Positions 24,895 through 36,600 of a stretch of DNA of 64,000 nt are shown here, piece by piece. Every line of letters starts with the position of its first letter. The first letter of the stretch is position 1. The stretch lies in NCBI GenBank assembly GCA_034509425.1, contig JAVTVJ010000296.1, positions 930,001-994,000 on the forward strand, written 5' to 3'. The DNA is from Eopsaltria australis. Its lineage: Eukaryota > Chordata > Aves > Passeriformes > Petroicidae. The notes below the pieces were generated by a model. The model was not told the origin of the DNA. It did not search any database and saw only the letters and a list, made by a program, of their open reading frames with translations. The position numbers and the translations under genes are program-made.

Positions 24895-25112
24895 CATAGA
24901 ACCATGGAGTAACCTGAGTTGGAAGGCTCATGGAGCCCAGCTCCTGGCCCTGCACAGAACAACCCCAGGAATCCCACCCTGTGCCTGAGAGCATTATCCA
25001 AACCCTCCTTGAGCTCTGTCAGGTTTGGTGCTGTGACCACTGCCCTGGGGAGCCTATTCCAGTGCTCAGCCACCCTCTGGGTGAAGAACCTTTTCCTGAT
25101 ATCCAACCCAAA
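24895..25112 (-). mobile_element. Second CR1 LINE tail, different subfamily, head-to-tail with the previous one
   Basis: A fresh CR1 terminus (CATAGAACCATGGAGTAACC, GAGTTGGAAGGCTCATGGAG) begins one base after the previous fragment in the same orientation. Its internal sequence (TCAGGTTTGGTGCTGTGACC, CTGGGTGAAGAACCTTTTCC) differs from the other CR1 copies here, indicating another subfamily inserted into or beside the first. Confidence 0.85.
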
Positions 25113-25274
25113 TATCTTTGAGAATGGAAATCCCACTTGGCTGGGCACTTGCTTTTGTGCTTCCCATCAGAATTTCCTGTGTTATAATTTGTGTTGTCTC
25201 TTATCACTATGTATCTCTAAAAAGAGTCTGTGATTGAAGTCAGAAATAAGTTTTCCCTTACCCTTCTCCCCTTA

Positions 25275-25365
25275 CAGCTGAGCAAAGACCGTTCCCTAAG
25301 TCTCTCTCCACCTTGGTTGGCCTCCACTGCACTTTCTCCAGTACATTCAGGAATTTACTTACCCA
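25275..25365 (-). mobile_element. Degraded CR1 internal fragment
   Basis: AGCTGAGCAAAGACCGTTCC...GCCTCCACTGCACTTTCTCC resembles the CR1 block that normally follows the TCCAGGCTGA region. It is probably the 5' continuation of the copy at 24895-25112 after about 160 bases of decayed sequence. Confidence 0.5.
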
Positions 25366-28163
25366 GGGTAGGTAACAGGAGGCTTCTTACAGAGCTTTGA
25401 TTTAAATACCTGTGGCCAGGACCTTGCCTGTTGCTGTGACATGTGAAATGCTTTTTAACATCATTAAAATTCCCACCTATGCAAAATAAACCATTACTGT
25501 CTTTTGTGACTCTCCTGAACCTCTTTGGGTTGACCCCTGTGCACCTGTGCTACCACACATTTCTGCCTGATCCTGGGCAGTACAGGGAACATTTTTAGGT
25601 GTTGGTATTAGAGCAGTCTTGGAGCTTGTTTTTCTTGGTTTTGGATACCAGAAAGGAGCTGCTGGAGTACCAGATGCACCAAACTTCCCTTCTCCCGATG
25701 CCATGTGTGTCACGTCCTCTGCCTGGTTAAGAAAGCACTGTGTTTTAATTAATTTCTCTGACACCCAGGGGTTTTCCCAGATAATTAGATCTCTGTTTTA
25801 CAGTGTTGCTGGAATGGGTGCTAATATTTAGCCACTGTACCTCCTTACCTGTTTACCTCCTTCAAAGATGTGCTGTCTGAGCAGGACTTCTGCCTCTGGC
25901 TTTTGTTAGCTGAGACACACAGAAAAACCCCATCCCCAGCAGCCTATGCTTCTCGAGCTCCTTATATAATATCTTCATTAAAATGCCAATCACAGGATGC
26001 TGCTAAGAGCCAGATCAGGCTGGGATCAGCTTTTTAGGCCATGTTCACTTTTGGACTTTTTGCCTGAGAAATTCCACAGGTTCACATGCTTGATTATGCA
26101 ATTATTTTCTTGAGTTCATTTAAAAAACTGCCCCCATGCTGAGTTCACAGCTCCAAAGCTGATCTTCCTTGTGGTTTATACTCTGATAGTAAAAGGTTAA
26201 AAAGAGAAATCTGTATTTTTCTCCTAAAAAGTTCGTTGGTAATGAAAAATCCCTGGTAATGAAAAATCCCTGGTATTTTGTGTTTTGCTTTGGGAAGACC
26301 AGTAGAGGGGGCCTAAGCCAGAGAGCAAACCCCATCCCAGATTTGTGCTGAAAATTGTGAACAATATCAGAGTAAAAAACCCAAAACAACCCCACTTTAT
26401 TTTAGTTCTCTATTAAAACCAAAGAAGAATACCCTGATGAAAAGCAAGGGAAAGTAGCTGTCTTAAGACAACTGCTCTATTAAGAGATTGTCCAAAAAGT
26501 AGGACTAATTTTTAAGGGAAAAAATAATTTAAGAATCAGAGCAAAAATGACAATGATAATGTCTGCCTCTTCACCATGAGAAGATGGTTTGTTCTGTAGC
26601 AAGAAAGCAATAAAGCTCTTATTTTAAAGCAAAACAGAAACAACAATTTCTGTCTTGACTTCTTCTAATGTTTCATTTGAATAATCATAAAGAATTATGT
26701 AGAAGTCACTTCACGCAAACAAAATGCCATCATCATCAAATGGGATTTTCTTCAAGTCACCTGAACATGTTCTGTATTTCTGTTACTTAAATAAATACAG
26801 GTGATTTAATCACACCCCTAATGTAAACTAAAAAAAGTATGTTATGAAAAGGAAATGGATTATATGACTCAGGGACTCTGGGTTCCATCACTGTTCCATC
26901 ATAATAAACAAATCTTATCTTCATATGGATGGCCCATCTCCTGCAGAAAAGGCTGGAGTTTTTCTGGATTTCTCTTTTTATTATTTCTCTGCGTAAAAGT
27001 GCTTTTAATGTCAATAAACAGGAAGAGAAGTCAAAATAGAGAGGTCTGGAGGCATGTGCAGGTCTCAGGCAGGTCTGACTAGAGTTCACCCGTAAGTGAA
27101 GGACACATCTGGATCACTTCAGTCACAATAAAATATCCGGTTAGGTTGGGGAGGGAGACTTGATGTGCAGGAGTTCTTTGTCTGGAGGCAAACGTCGTCC
27201 TTTAAAAGTAATGTGCCTCTTTTAAACAAATACAGTTAATGCAGGTGTCAGTGAATGCTCACAGAGCACTTTGCAAACAAAACCCAAAGCCAAACAGTTT
27301 ATAATCAAATTGCAAAGTCGTGGATGTGAAACTGGGGAGAAGGGCAGGGCCAAGTGCAACTGCAGGTGACTGGAATCACTGCAGAGTTTTTTACTGCTTA
27401 AAACACAAATGTCACATCAGGTACAAGGGGGAAAATGACCCTTGCTTGTTACATTGAGGAAATCCTGCCCGGGGTATGCCACAAAAAAATCACTGACCAA
27501 TAACCAGGAATCATCTACTTCTGAGCCTGAAGATTCTCCTATTTTTGACCAGGCTGTCTGAATAAGCATTGTCTTACCCCTGTGTATTTTATATTACTAT
27601 TTTATATTTTTCTGTGATGCTCTGTTGTTATAAGGGGTTTTTCTATATATTTTTCTATTTTTTTTTTTTTTTTTTTCTGAGGGAGCAAACAGTGAGGTGC
27701 AAGGAGGCGAGAGGAAGAGAGAATGATTTACTCACAGTTACTCTTTGCTTAACTAAACAGTTGCAAGGACTTGTGTAATCACCTTTACTCTGTCTTCGCC
27801 AGCAAGTAAAGCAATCTTTGAGCTTTCTAGTACTGAGACCAGCTGGACTGACCTGGCTTGTGTGTGTAGCTGATGTCCCTCAGACATACCCTACATTCCT
27901 TGGTACTGGTGTGCAAAGCCATACCAGGAACCTCAGTGTTGAAAGTACGGATGATCAGATGCCAGTGTACGACTCCACACCCTGGCCCTGTTTGACTGAC
28001 TGGTACAGATGCAGTTTACTTTGGCAAAAAAATGTGTAATTTCTCTAGTTTACCATCTACTGCTTGGGAACAGGTTGTATTAAACTATAAAACAGGGGCT
28101 GACAGCTGTATTTACAGTTTTGCAGGTGGATAGAAGACACTGTATTTCATCTTGTCCTAATTG
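25366..28163. other. Intergenic sequence without a recognised gene
   Basis: AT-rich DNA with a T run (27,655-27,676) and a perfect 18-bp direct duplication at about 26,236-26,274. Open frames are short and unrelated to any family I know. Confidence 0.5.
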
Positions 28164-28536
28164 TTCAGCCTGAAGAAGGGAAGACTTCAGGGAGTCCTTA
28201 GAGCACCTTCCAGTGCCAAAAGGGGCTCCAAGGGAGTTGGAGAGGGACTTTGCACAAGGATCCAGAGTGACAGGATAAGGGGGAATGGCTTTAAACTGAC
28301 TGAGGTTAGATTAGAATTTAGGAAGAAATTATTTCTTAAGAGGGTGGTGAGACACTGGCACAGGCTGCCCAGAGAAGCTGTGGCTGCCCCATGACTGGAA
28401 GTGTTCCAGGCCAGGTTGGATGAGGCTCTGAAAAACCTGGTCTAGTGAAAGGTGTCCCTGTCCTTGGCAGCAGGCTTGGAATGAAATGTTCGTTAAGGTC
28501 TCTTCCAATCCAAACCATTCTACGATTCTATGATCA
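28164..28536 (+). mobile_element. CR1 LINE fragment with intact terminal octamers
   Basis: Sense CR1 3' end: CAGCCTGAAGAAGGGAAGAC, AGTGACAGGATAAGGGGGAA, GGTGGTGAGACACTGGCACA. It ends in ATTCTACGATTCTATGAT, the CR1 3' octamer repeat. About 370 bases. Confidence 0.93.
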
Positions 28537-29726
28537 TTAGAACTAGACTTCAAGTTTTAAATTGATGGGAGGTCACGCACAAAACTTTAACTAAACAAAG
28601 TTAGATGAAATGAATGCAAGTCACAAGCAAAATTAAGGAATTATTTGAAGGAAGAAAAGATGGGAGTTATTTTCTTCAAGTCTCTAAATTGCCTGAGAAA
28701 GGCAGCAGGCAGAAGAGGCTATGTGTGAAAAACCATGAAGGTGGAACAGCATGCTAAAAGCTGAAATTAGGGGCAATTAGAGAAGACAGGAATGCAGAGG
28801 CTTAGGTGCTGAAAACCTCAGAGACCTGAACTCAAGAAGGCAACTGGGGTGTAGAAAACAGAGCAGCTTGCACTGTTTGAAGGCAACAGGAAAAATTTCA
28901 CTGACACCATGTCAGCAGAATTGTACCTCCAATCAGCATCAGATCACAATTATTCCCACATTTAAAGAGCTCAGATTAATGTTTCTTACCTAGGATACAG
29001 TTTTAGCTTTTCAGTAAATGCTATTACAAAAGAGATGACACTCTCTGCAATAATGATTTGTGGTTAAATGAGGTATAAAATAAAACCAATGGAAGGAAGG
29101 TATATATCCATTGTCTGATCAGACATATGAAAGTAAGAAGTATTTTTGGCACTCTGTTACATTTACATGGGACTGTTTTTACTTGGATGTGTGTTTGTTT
29201 GTCTTCTCTTCAGGCAACACAAAACCATAAAGCACAGATAACATTCTGAAGCAGACAGGATGGGGGCATGGCCTTACTTCACTTGCATTCATTTTATGAC
29301 AGATTCTCCCTAAAGTTTTGTTTTCCTAAGCAAAGCAAAGTTTTACAAACAAACAAAGCAAATACTTTTCTCCTTATAAAGTATTCTGTTTTGCTCATAG
29401 TGAAAGAGAAGACAGAGGGAAAGGGTGCTCTACTTACTGTTGTTCATTTTAGTGTTATTGTATCTCATAAATAATTGAGTGAAGTAAGAGCATTTTTCAA
29501 ATCTATGTTTTACACAGACACTGAAGTAATCTCAGATAATTGCACTGGAGCTTTATTCACTCTAATGTGGATCAAAGAAGTTGCATCACAGCACTGTGGA
29601 AAATACTCACACCCATGCTGTCACAGTATTATTTGCAGGGCTGGCAGCAAGTCGTGTGAGGCCCACCTTGTGAACATTCCAAGAGGAAGCACTTCACCCA
29701 TAAATCTGCGCCAATTGACTCATTTT
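28537..29726. other. Intergenic sequence between inverted CR1 copies
   Basis: About 1.2 kb of AT-rich sequence without a recognised gene or repeat. It forms the loop between a plus-strand and a minus-strand CR1 fragment. Confidence 0.5.
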
Positions 29727-30375
29727 ATAGAATCCCAGAATGGTTTGGGTTGGAATGGACTTGAAAGACCATCTCATTTCAACCCCTTACCATGGGCAGG
29801 GACACTTTCCACCAGACAAGGTTGACCCAAGCCCCATCCAACCTGGTCTGGAAGACTTCCAAAGCAGGGGCAGCCACAACTCCTCTGGGCAACCTCACCA
29901 TCCTCACAAGGAAGAATTTCTTCTTAATATCTAATCTAACCCTTCCCTCATTCCATTTAAAACTGTTGCCCCTTATCCTGTCACTAAGTGTTTTGCAACC
30001 TTTGTGTCTCTTATAAGCCCCTTTATATATTAAAAGGCCATAAAAAGGCCTCCATGGAGCCTTTTCCCAGCTGAACAACTGCAAGTCTCCCAGCCTTTCA
30101 CCACAGGAGAGGTGCCCCAACCCTCTGACCTTTTTCATGGCCCTCCCCTGACCTGCTCCAACAGGTCCACGCCTTTTTTGTCGCAGGAATCCATAGCTGG
30201 ACACAGACCTTCAGCTGAGGCCTCCCCAGTGCAGAGTAGAGGGGGAAAATGTGGGCTGCAATATCACATTGCTGGCTCATGTCCAGTTTTTCACCCATCA
30301 GTATCCCCAAGTCTTTTTCTGCAGGACAGCTCTCAATCCTTCCATCCCCCAGTTCTACTTTTGCACAAAGTCTCC
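29727..30375 (-). mobile_element. CR1 LINE fragment (about 650 bp)
   Basis: Starts TAGAATCCCAGAATGGTTTG (tail), runs through CCATGGGCAGGGACACTTTC, the GGAAGAATTTCTTCTTAATA block, CCCTCCCCTGACCTGCTCCA and the GTGCAGAGTAGAGGGGGAAA block, and reaches the TCAGTATCCCCAAGTCTTTT region. One of the two longest CR1 copies in the spacer. Confidence 0.93.
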
Positions 30376-32262
30376 TCAATACTGCACAGCTGGATTAAAA
30401 AACACAAGGATAGAAAAAGCAATCCAATAGAATTTCTGCCATATTGCTCTAAAGACAGAAGGCAGCTTATCTTGCTTTTATTTACACTAAGAGTGTCAAT
30501 ATAATTTGTGCAACTCTTGAGAATAAGGCTCGTTATCATATTATGTGCTGAGTTTAATTGACCTGTTATCTGCTGCCACCGAGACAGCACGGGAGCCTCA
30601 GCAAGGCTCATGGAGGGTGTGGAGCAAGACTGTGACCTCCCACATCAGTAACTGCTTGTGATTTTGTTTTCAGAGCCTTGCACTCCAGCTTTACATTGGC
30701 TCTTGCACTTCCCAGCCGCAGTTAAGCACGTTGAAAGTGCCGTCTGCATCAGCCCCAGGGCAAAGTGCTGCAGAGCTGTCATTCAAGCTGCTGATGGTCA
30801 GGTTGACTTTGGTTGACTTTTAAAAGCTGTTAGTTGTGATGGCCTTTTCAGAAAGTGAAAATTAGCTTTTCATGTGAAAATTAGGTCCAGGCATTATAAG
30901 AAGAATTTTTTTTTTTTGTCTTCCTTGGAAACTAAGATGTTGGTCAAATCCAAGGGCTCCGTTGTGATGGGATCCTTTCAGAAATCACAGAATAGGCTTG
31001 AATAGAAAATTCTGTAAGTACACTAACCTATTATTAAGATAATACTAACAAGATGAGCGTATTTAATTTTTATAAGCTGTAAAACAGCAAGAATGGACAT
31101 TACCTTGTAAAGGACATTGTAAGCTTTCTGAGTGCTCTCCTTCCCAAGCTCAGGTTGACACCAAGCAGAAATTTAATGCCTGCCAGGGGCAGGATATAAA
31201 CTCCCCACTGATGGAGACTGTGAAGGTGTACAAATGCACAATAACTCCCTTTTAATCTTTTTTTTTTTAACAAGAGAAATATATTTTACTCAGTTTTGTT
31301 GTAAAAGAAGGGTTGAAGCACAGAGTTAACAGGATAAATTCTTGTCAGTAACCAATCACAAGATGCTTGTGAGCTCCTACTCATCTCTTCTGTGCTCAGC
31401 CCCAGCTGCTGCATTCCTGTGTCTTTGGGGATAGCTGGGAAAACCCTCACTGGGAATACCCTGTGCAGCTGCAGTGTGCATCCTTTTCCAGCTTTTTACT
31501 GCCTGTTTGGGTGTGTTGTGGCACAAAGCTCCACGATTGTGTGTGCACCCCCTGCATTTAGCACAAGAAGGAAATGAGACCAAGAAAACACTTTAAATTG
31601 CTTCCTATTTATTTATATTGTTTATATTTTCTATGATATTAAGGTTCCATTACACTGTGCATCACACTAACATAAGATAAATAGTTCTCAACTCAGTGAA
31701 ACAGGAGAAAACAGAGGAATATAAAGAATAGCAGTTGCCCATAGCTGTGTAACTGTGAACAGTCATAGTTCTGTGACTTCCTTTATAACCGCCAGAGGCC
31801 TGTTTCTATTCTGAACCACCACAACCATTTAATTTACAATTATTAGTTTGGTCATGGTTGATGACTGGGGCTATTTACAGAAACAAAATATGTTGATGGT
31901 GTATTTTTATTTTCTGCCACCTTTCCCTTGTTGTATGGATTAGGTTTGGACTGATTTGCTGAAAAACCAGGACGAACCTAAAGGTTCAAAGGTAGACCAT
32001 GGCCTGTGTTTAGCCTCAAAAAGCTGTAATGCAAATTTTATGGTAATTCAGGAGGTGATTCATGAATTCTTTGCTCACTGGTGGAGCTGGAACAGACAGA
32101 GCAGCTGCATGTGGTAAAGAGCCATCCCGTGCTGCATCTGCTGACTGATCAGGGGCCTGAGCCTGTGAGATTTTGGGAACAGGATGTATGTCCTGTCCTA
32201 CATAAGCTCTGCATGCATTGTGTCATGTCTGGTGAGGAGCCAGGAATTACTCTGGTTTACCC
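30376..32262. other. Intergenic sequence without a recognised gene
   Basis: About 1.9 kb, AT-rich with short T and A runs (30,906-30,917; 31,258-31,269). Nothing coding or repetitive recognised. Confidence 0.5.
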
Positions 32263-32610
32263 TCATAGAATCATAGAACAGTCTGGAGTGGAAGGGAGCT
32301 CAAAGACCATCTTGTTCCAACCCTGCTGCCAAGGACAGGGACACCTTCCACTATCCCAGGTTGCTCCAAGCCCCATCTGACCTGGCCTGGAACACTGCCA
32401 GGGGTGGCACAGCTTCTGTGGGCAATCTGTGCCAGGGCCTCACCACCATCACAGGGAAGAATTTCTTCCTAACACCAAACCCAAACCTACCCTCCTGTAG
32501 CTTAAGGCCATTTCTGCTTGTTCCTATCGCTGCATGTCCTTGTAAAAAGTCTCTCTCCAGCCTCCTTTTTGCATCTGTACCTTCTCTCTTGAAATACTTT
32601 ACTACATCAC
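32263..32610 (-). mobile_element. CR1 LINE fragment
   Basis: CATAGAATCATAGAACAGTC (octamer repeats), then CAAGGACAGGGACACCTTCC, TGTGCCAGGGCCTCACCACC and AGTCTCTCTCCAGCCTCCTT. 5'-truncated after about 345 bases. It is the CR1 copy nearest the DHRS7 promoter. Confidence 0.92.
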
Positions 32611-33019
32611 AGTTTCACCTCTGCTCATAAGCACTAGTAACTTTGTGATGAACAGCTGTAGATGACTGATGTGACGACCAGAAATGCTGAAGTCCCTGAT
32701 GTTTTTAGACCTTGTGGGTATCCAACACCACGAATTTTGGAGCCCAAGGTCTGAAATGCTGGCCAGAGTGGGTGCACGAGAGAACTGGGTTTGCATTCAC
32801 AGATGGGGAAGCAGGAGGCATGTCCAAGGGCAGCATTCCTGCAGGAACCTGGCGGGGAAAGGATGTGACCTGTCACAGGGGCCGGTGGGGGCTGCAGCTG
32901 GGCTGAAAGCCCTCGGAGAGCTCCAGAGGGCAAAGGAATCGCCGGTGTCTCCAAGGGACTGCCACGAGGCTCTCCAGGAAAACGAGCAGTGGCTTTTGTT
33001 CTCTGGGCAGTGTTTGATC

Positions 33020-33680
33020 TCTGCACACCGAAGCCAAGCCCTGGACGCGGTCCCGCTGCCCGGGACATGCGGAGGGCAGCGCTCTTTGCAGCGGGGAGAG
33101 GCCGGGCAGCCCTGGCTGCGCCGGGGGCACGGCCAGGAGGGGAAACAAAGAGCTCAGCTCCCAGAAACCGACCTTCACCCCCGGCCGCACGCTCGGCCTC
33201 TGCCCCACAGACCCCGCGCTTATCGCCGCAGCCTTGGCGGCCGCGGGGCCAGCGGGGAGCGCCTCCCGTGCGGGGGGACCGGAGCGGAGCGGGGAAGGGA
33301 GGGGACGGGGGTGGAAAGGGAAGGCAGGCGGCAGGCGGGAGGCGGGGAGGAGGCCGGCGCTGGCTGCGGGCAGCGGGGGCGGCTCCCGATAAAGGGGCTC
33401 CGTGCGGGTGGGCGGCGGAGCGGCGGCGATGGCGTGGGGGTACGCGCTGTGCCTGGCCCTGGCGGGAGGGGCCCTCCTGGCGCTGCTGGTGCAGCTGCTG
33501 CGCTGGCTGAGGGCCGACGGCGACCTCACGCTGCTCTGGGCCGAGAGGTGGGGGAAGAAGCCAGGTAATGCCGCCCGCCAGCAGCTCCGGCAGGGACCGC
33601 GGGGGCGCCGGGGGTGGGCGCGGGGCGCTCCGCAAAGGGGGTGGCGGGGAGCGCCGGTGGCACCAGCTGTCCCGTGGGCT
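33020..33680 (+). promoter_or_regulatory. DHRS7: CpG-island promoter of DHRS7
   Basis: Sharply GC- and CpG-rich stretch that begins about 400 bases before the DHRS7 ATG and runs past exon 1 into intron 1. It contains several GC boxes, for example GGGGGCGGC at 33375-33383. A GATAAA at 33388-33393 lies too close to the ATG to act as a TATA box. A transcription start somewhere in 33,250-33,420 is likely but cannot be fixed from sequence. Confidence 0.75.
33429..33564 (+). CDS. DHRS7: DHRS7 coding exon 1
   Basis: Encodes 45 residues plus one base: the signal-anchor MAWGYALCLALAGGALLALL, then the conserved RADGDLTLLWAE. Donor GTAATG at 33565. This exon sits inside the CpG island. Confidence 0.95.
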
Positions 33681-36600
33681 TATCCATAAAAAAGCCCCCA
33701 GAGTGTAGTTTTACCTGTCCTTTATCTGGATAAGGGGTGTGGTGCCCCTCGTGCCGGCAAAGCAGCTCCCAAAAAGCCACTTCGCGGCAGCCGCGAGCTC
33801 CCGCGGGTCTGTGCCGAGGGCTGGCTCCTTTGGCCCAAAACTGTTTGTTTTGCAGAGTTTCTGGGCAGGTTCCCGGTCCTGGCAGGGCCCCGCGGAGCAG
33901 CTGAGGCTGTGGCTAGCGCTGGGCACAGGGACAGTGTGGAAGGAAGGCTTGGGAAGGGACGAGGGTGCCTGGCCCGTGTGGCAGGGACGAGTGGCTTTGT
34001 TGCCATGTTCAGCTTCTGCTCCAGCATGTTCTGACATCTTTAAGCAGATCTTGCGTTCACAGGGGTGTTGAAAGTGTTTACGGTGAAGTAAACTTGTTTA
34101 TTAATGTTGGGGCTAACTGGGTTTCCTCTTCCGTGAATTGTGCCCTGAGCGGCGCCAGGGACACGCGATGCTGTCAGGGGCCGCACACGGCATCTCTGTG
34201 TGGTGCTGCCTTTGTCATCTGGGGCACAAAAGTTCAATAAAATGCTGTCAGACAGGCACTTTCAGTTCTTGCACTTTCTATTCTGACTGCAATTCTCCCT
34301 ATTTCTAGACAAAGATCTTTAGAAATCATGGGTTTTGTTTGTCTGATAGAGGCTTTTGGTCAAAAAAGGCCCTGATTTGTGAATATCCACCTGCTGTGGT
34401 GATTTGCGGCTGCTGTGAGCTGCAGGCTGCGGGTGCTTGGAGTGGAAGTGGAGAGTGGGGGCAGAAGGTGATCAGAATAAAGATGGCATGAGAGACACTA
34501 AGAGACGTCCCATGTGGGAAGTGAAATGGGCTGTTGGATTGAGATAGGGAGACGGGACTGCATCAAATGAGAGTGGATCAGGAATGGTGGAGTGAGGGTT
34601 TGTTTGGGACCATGATTCCTTAGGGGATGGTGGTGTAAGTGAAGTTTGGTGTTAGGAATGGCTCAAGAGAAGAGTAGGACAAACTTGGGACACCCTGGTC
34701 TCTTGCTCTCAGTAGAAGCTTCCCGCAAATGTGCAAGTTTTTCTGTAGTCCATAGGTGGATTAGCACAAGTAATAAAGCTCTAAAAGTCACTAAATTTAA
34801 AACGGTGTGAACAATCTCCTGTAGCTGTTTAGATACTCAGCCCGAAGTTGTGTTCAAACTCCATCAGAGCACTCTCCTGCTGTAAGAAAACTGCAAAAAA
34901 TCCTTGTGTGTGGACTTTTTAAAGAACACGGAAAGAATCAGGGCAGAGAAGTGAGATAAATCTTGACTAACACAAACAGAACTGAAGTTTTGTCCTGAGG
35001 GATCTACGTGCAATACACATCAACATGTAGGAGCTCTCTTGGGTAGACAAAGCATTATTTGAATGTAGCCTTCAGAATTATTGAAGGCCTGGAAACTCTT
35101 TAAGTGGTCTCTAAAACTTCAAATGTAAAGACCAATGTAGTAATTTTGCGGTGAGTTATTTTAATGCGTGGTACAAGAAAAATCAGGCAAAAATTTGTCA
35201 GCATAAGAGGTCAGATGTGTTTTGGCCACCTCCCCTTTGCCCCCAGACTCTGTGCTTGTAATTAAGTAAAATATATAACTGAAATGGTACCATTTAGCAA
35301 ATCAGGTAGGAAAACACAGGGGACAAACAGTGTAGAGAATAAGTTTTTTAAAATATATTCTCCCTTTTTCTTCTCCCCATATTGTGCATGTAATGTAGGG
35401 TGCTTGGGTAAATAATGTGTGGATCCCTTGATTTTTAATTAAAGCTGTTATTAGTGCTATCACTCTTGCAGTCATTATATTGTGTTGTCACTTCTACAAC
35501 ATTATTAGGGGTGTTGAAGTTTTTAGAGATGAAGGTATTTAGCAGAAAGTGGACTGATCTATGTTTCTTGTGCTATAAACTATAATTACAAAGAAAGGCC
35601 TTAATATAGGTAAAACCAGTTCCAATTCAGTGATTCAATTCTATGGGGAAAACTGACTTTTGGATTTATTCATTGGCAGAATGTTCTGTCTTAAACTTCC
35701 CCACTTCCAATATTTTTCCTGAAAGAAATGACAAGGCAAACTTGTGCTATAAGAGCTATAAAATGTTGGGAAAGGCCTCTAAATAGAGCTACAAAACAAC
35801 TTTTTGGATCGCTTGCAGTGCCGCTCATTTCAGCCTCTCATTTGTTATGCCTTGTAGCACAGTAGTTAATGGTTAGTAATAGTATAATCTACTTTTATTT
35901 TTTAATTTGGCAGGGTTAATTTTTAAACTTATTTCCAGCAACAACAGGACATTTACTCTGGAGCAGAGCTGATGGTTTGGTACTTGTTCTGCACCAGCAT
36001 TTGAAGTTTCCCATTATGGGACCTCTCAGTAGCTCACTGCTTGGAAACGATCAGCTCTGGGGAATTGGTGGGAAAACTTTCCTTATCTCAGTTAATTATT
36101 CTGTTCACAGAACAAGATCCTGAATAACTGCTGAGAAGCTGCCCAAGACAGGTTGGGAACAGGGAAACTTAAGTGGTAGGAGGAAGCGGATTTGTTTTCA
36201 GTAGCAAGAGGAATGAGTGTGGTAAGCAGGGTTGAAATGACATCCATGTGTTGTTTTGTTCGTGTAGTGTTTGTCTGCTCGGGTGTTCTGTAGATAAAAA
36301 ATGTAGCAGGAGAGGCAAACTCCCATTTTTGTTGTGCTTCATTCAATAAATTTGGAATATATTGTAATAAAACTGTAGGAAAAGGGTGTGAATAAGCTTT
36401 ACAGACAGCAGCCATTTGTTCTAATGATGAACACAGTGGATATTCCTGCAACTTCAACAACATTCCACCTCTCTAGTTCATAACCTTAGAATACATCTCT
36501 CCTTTGGGAATTGGCTCCTGTTGCTGTTGTTAGTGTTTTTAGAAACAAAAAATGCCAAACAACCCCAAGCCACAAAAGCCTACGTTTAGGAGGGATTTTT

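Noticed and set aside
33388..33393. GATAAA as a DHRS7 TATA box
   Set aside because: Only 36 bases upstream of the ATG and containing the in-frame TAA stop; would give almost no 5' UTR.
32634..33635. 333-codon minus-strand and 294-codon plus-strand open frames around the DHRS7 promoter
   Set aside because: Same CpG-island effect; low-complexity Pro/Arg/Ala composition, antisense to or upstream of the well-supported DHRS7 exon 1.
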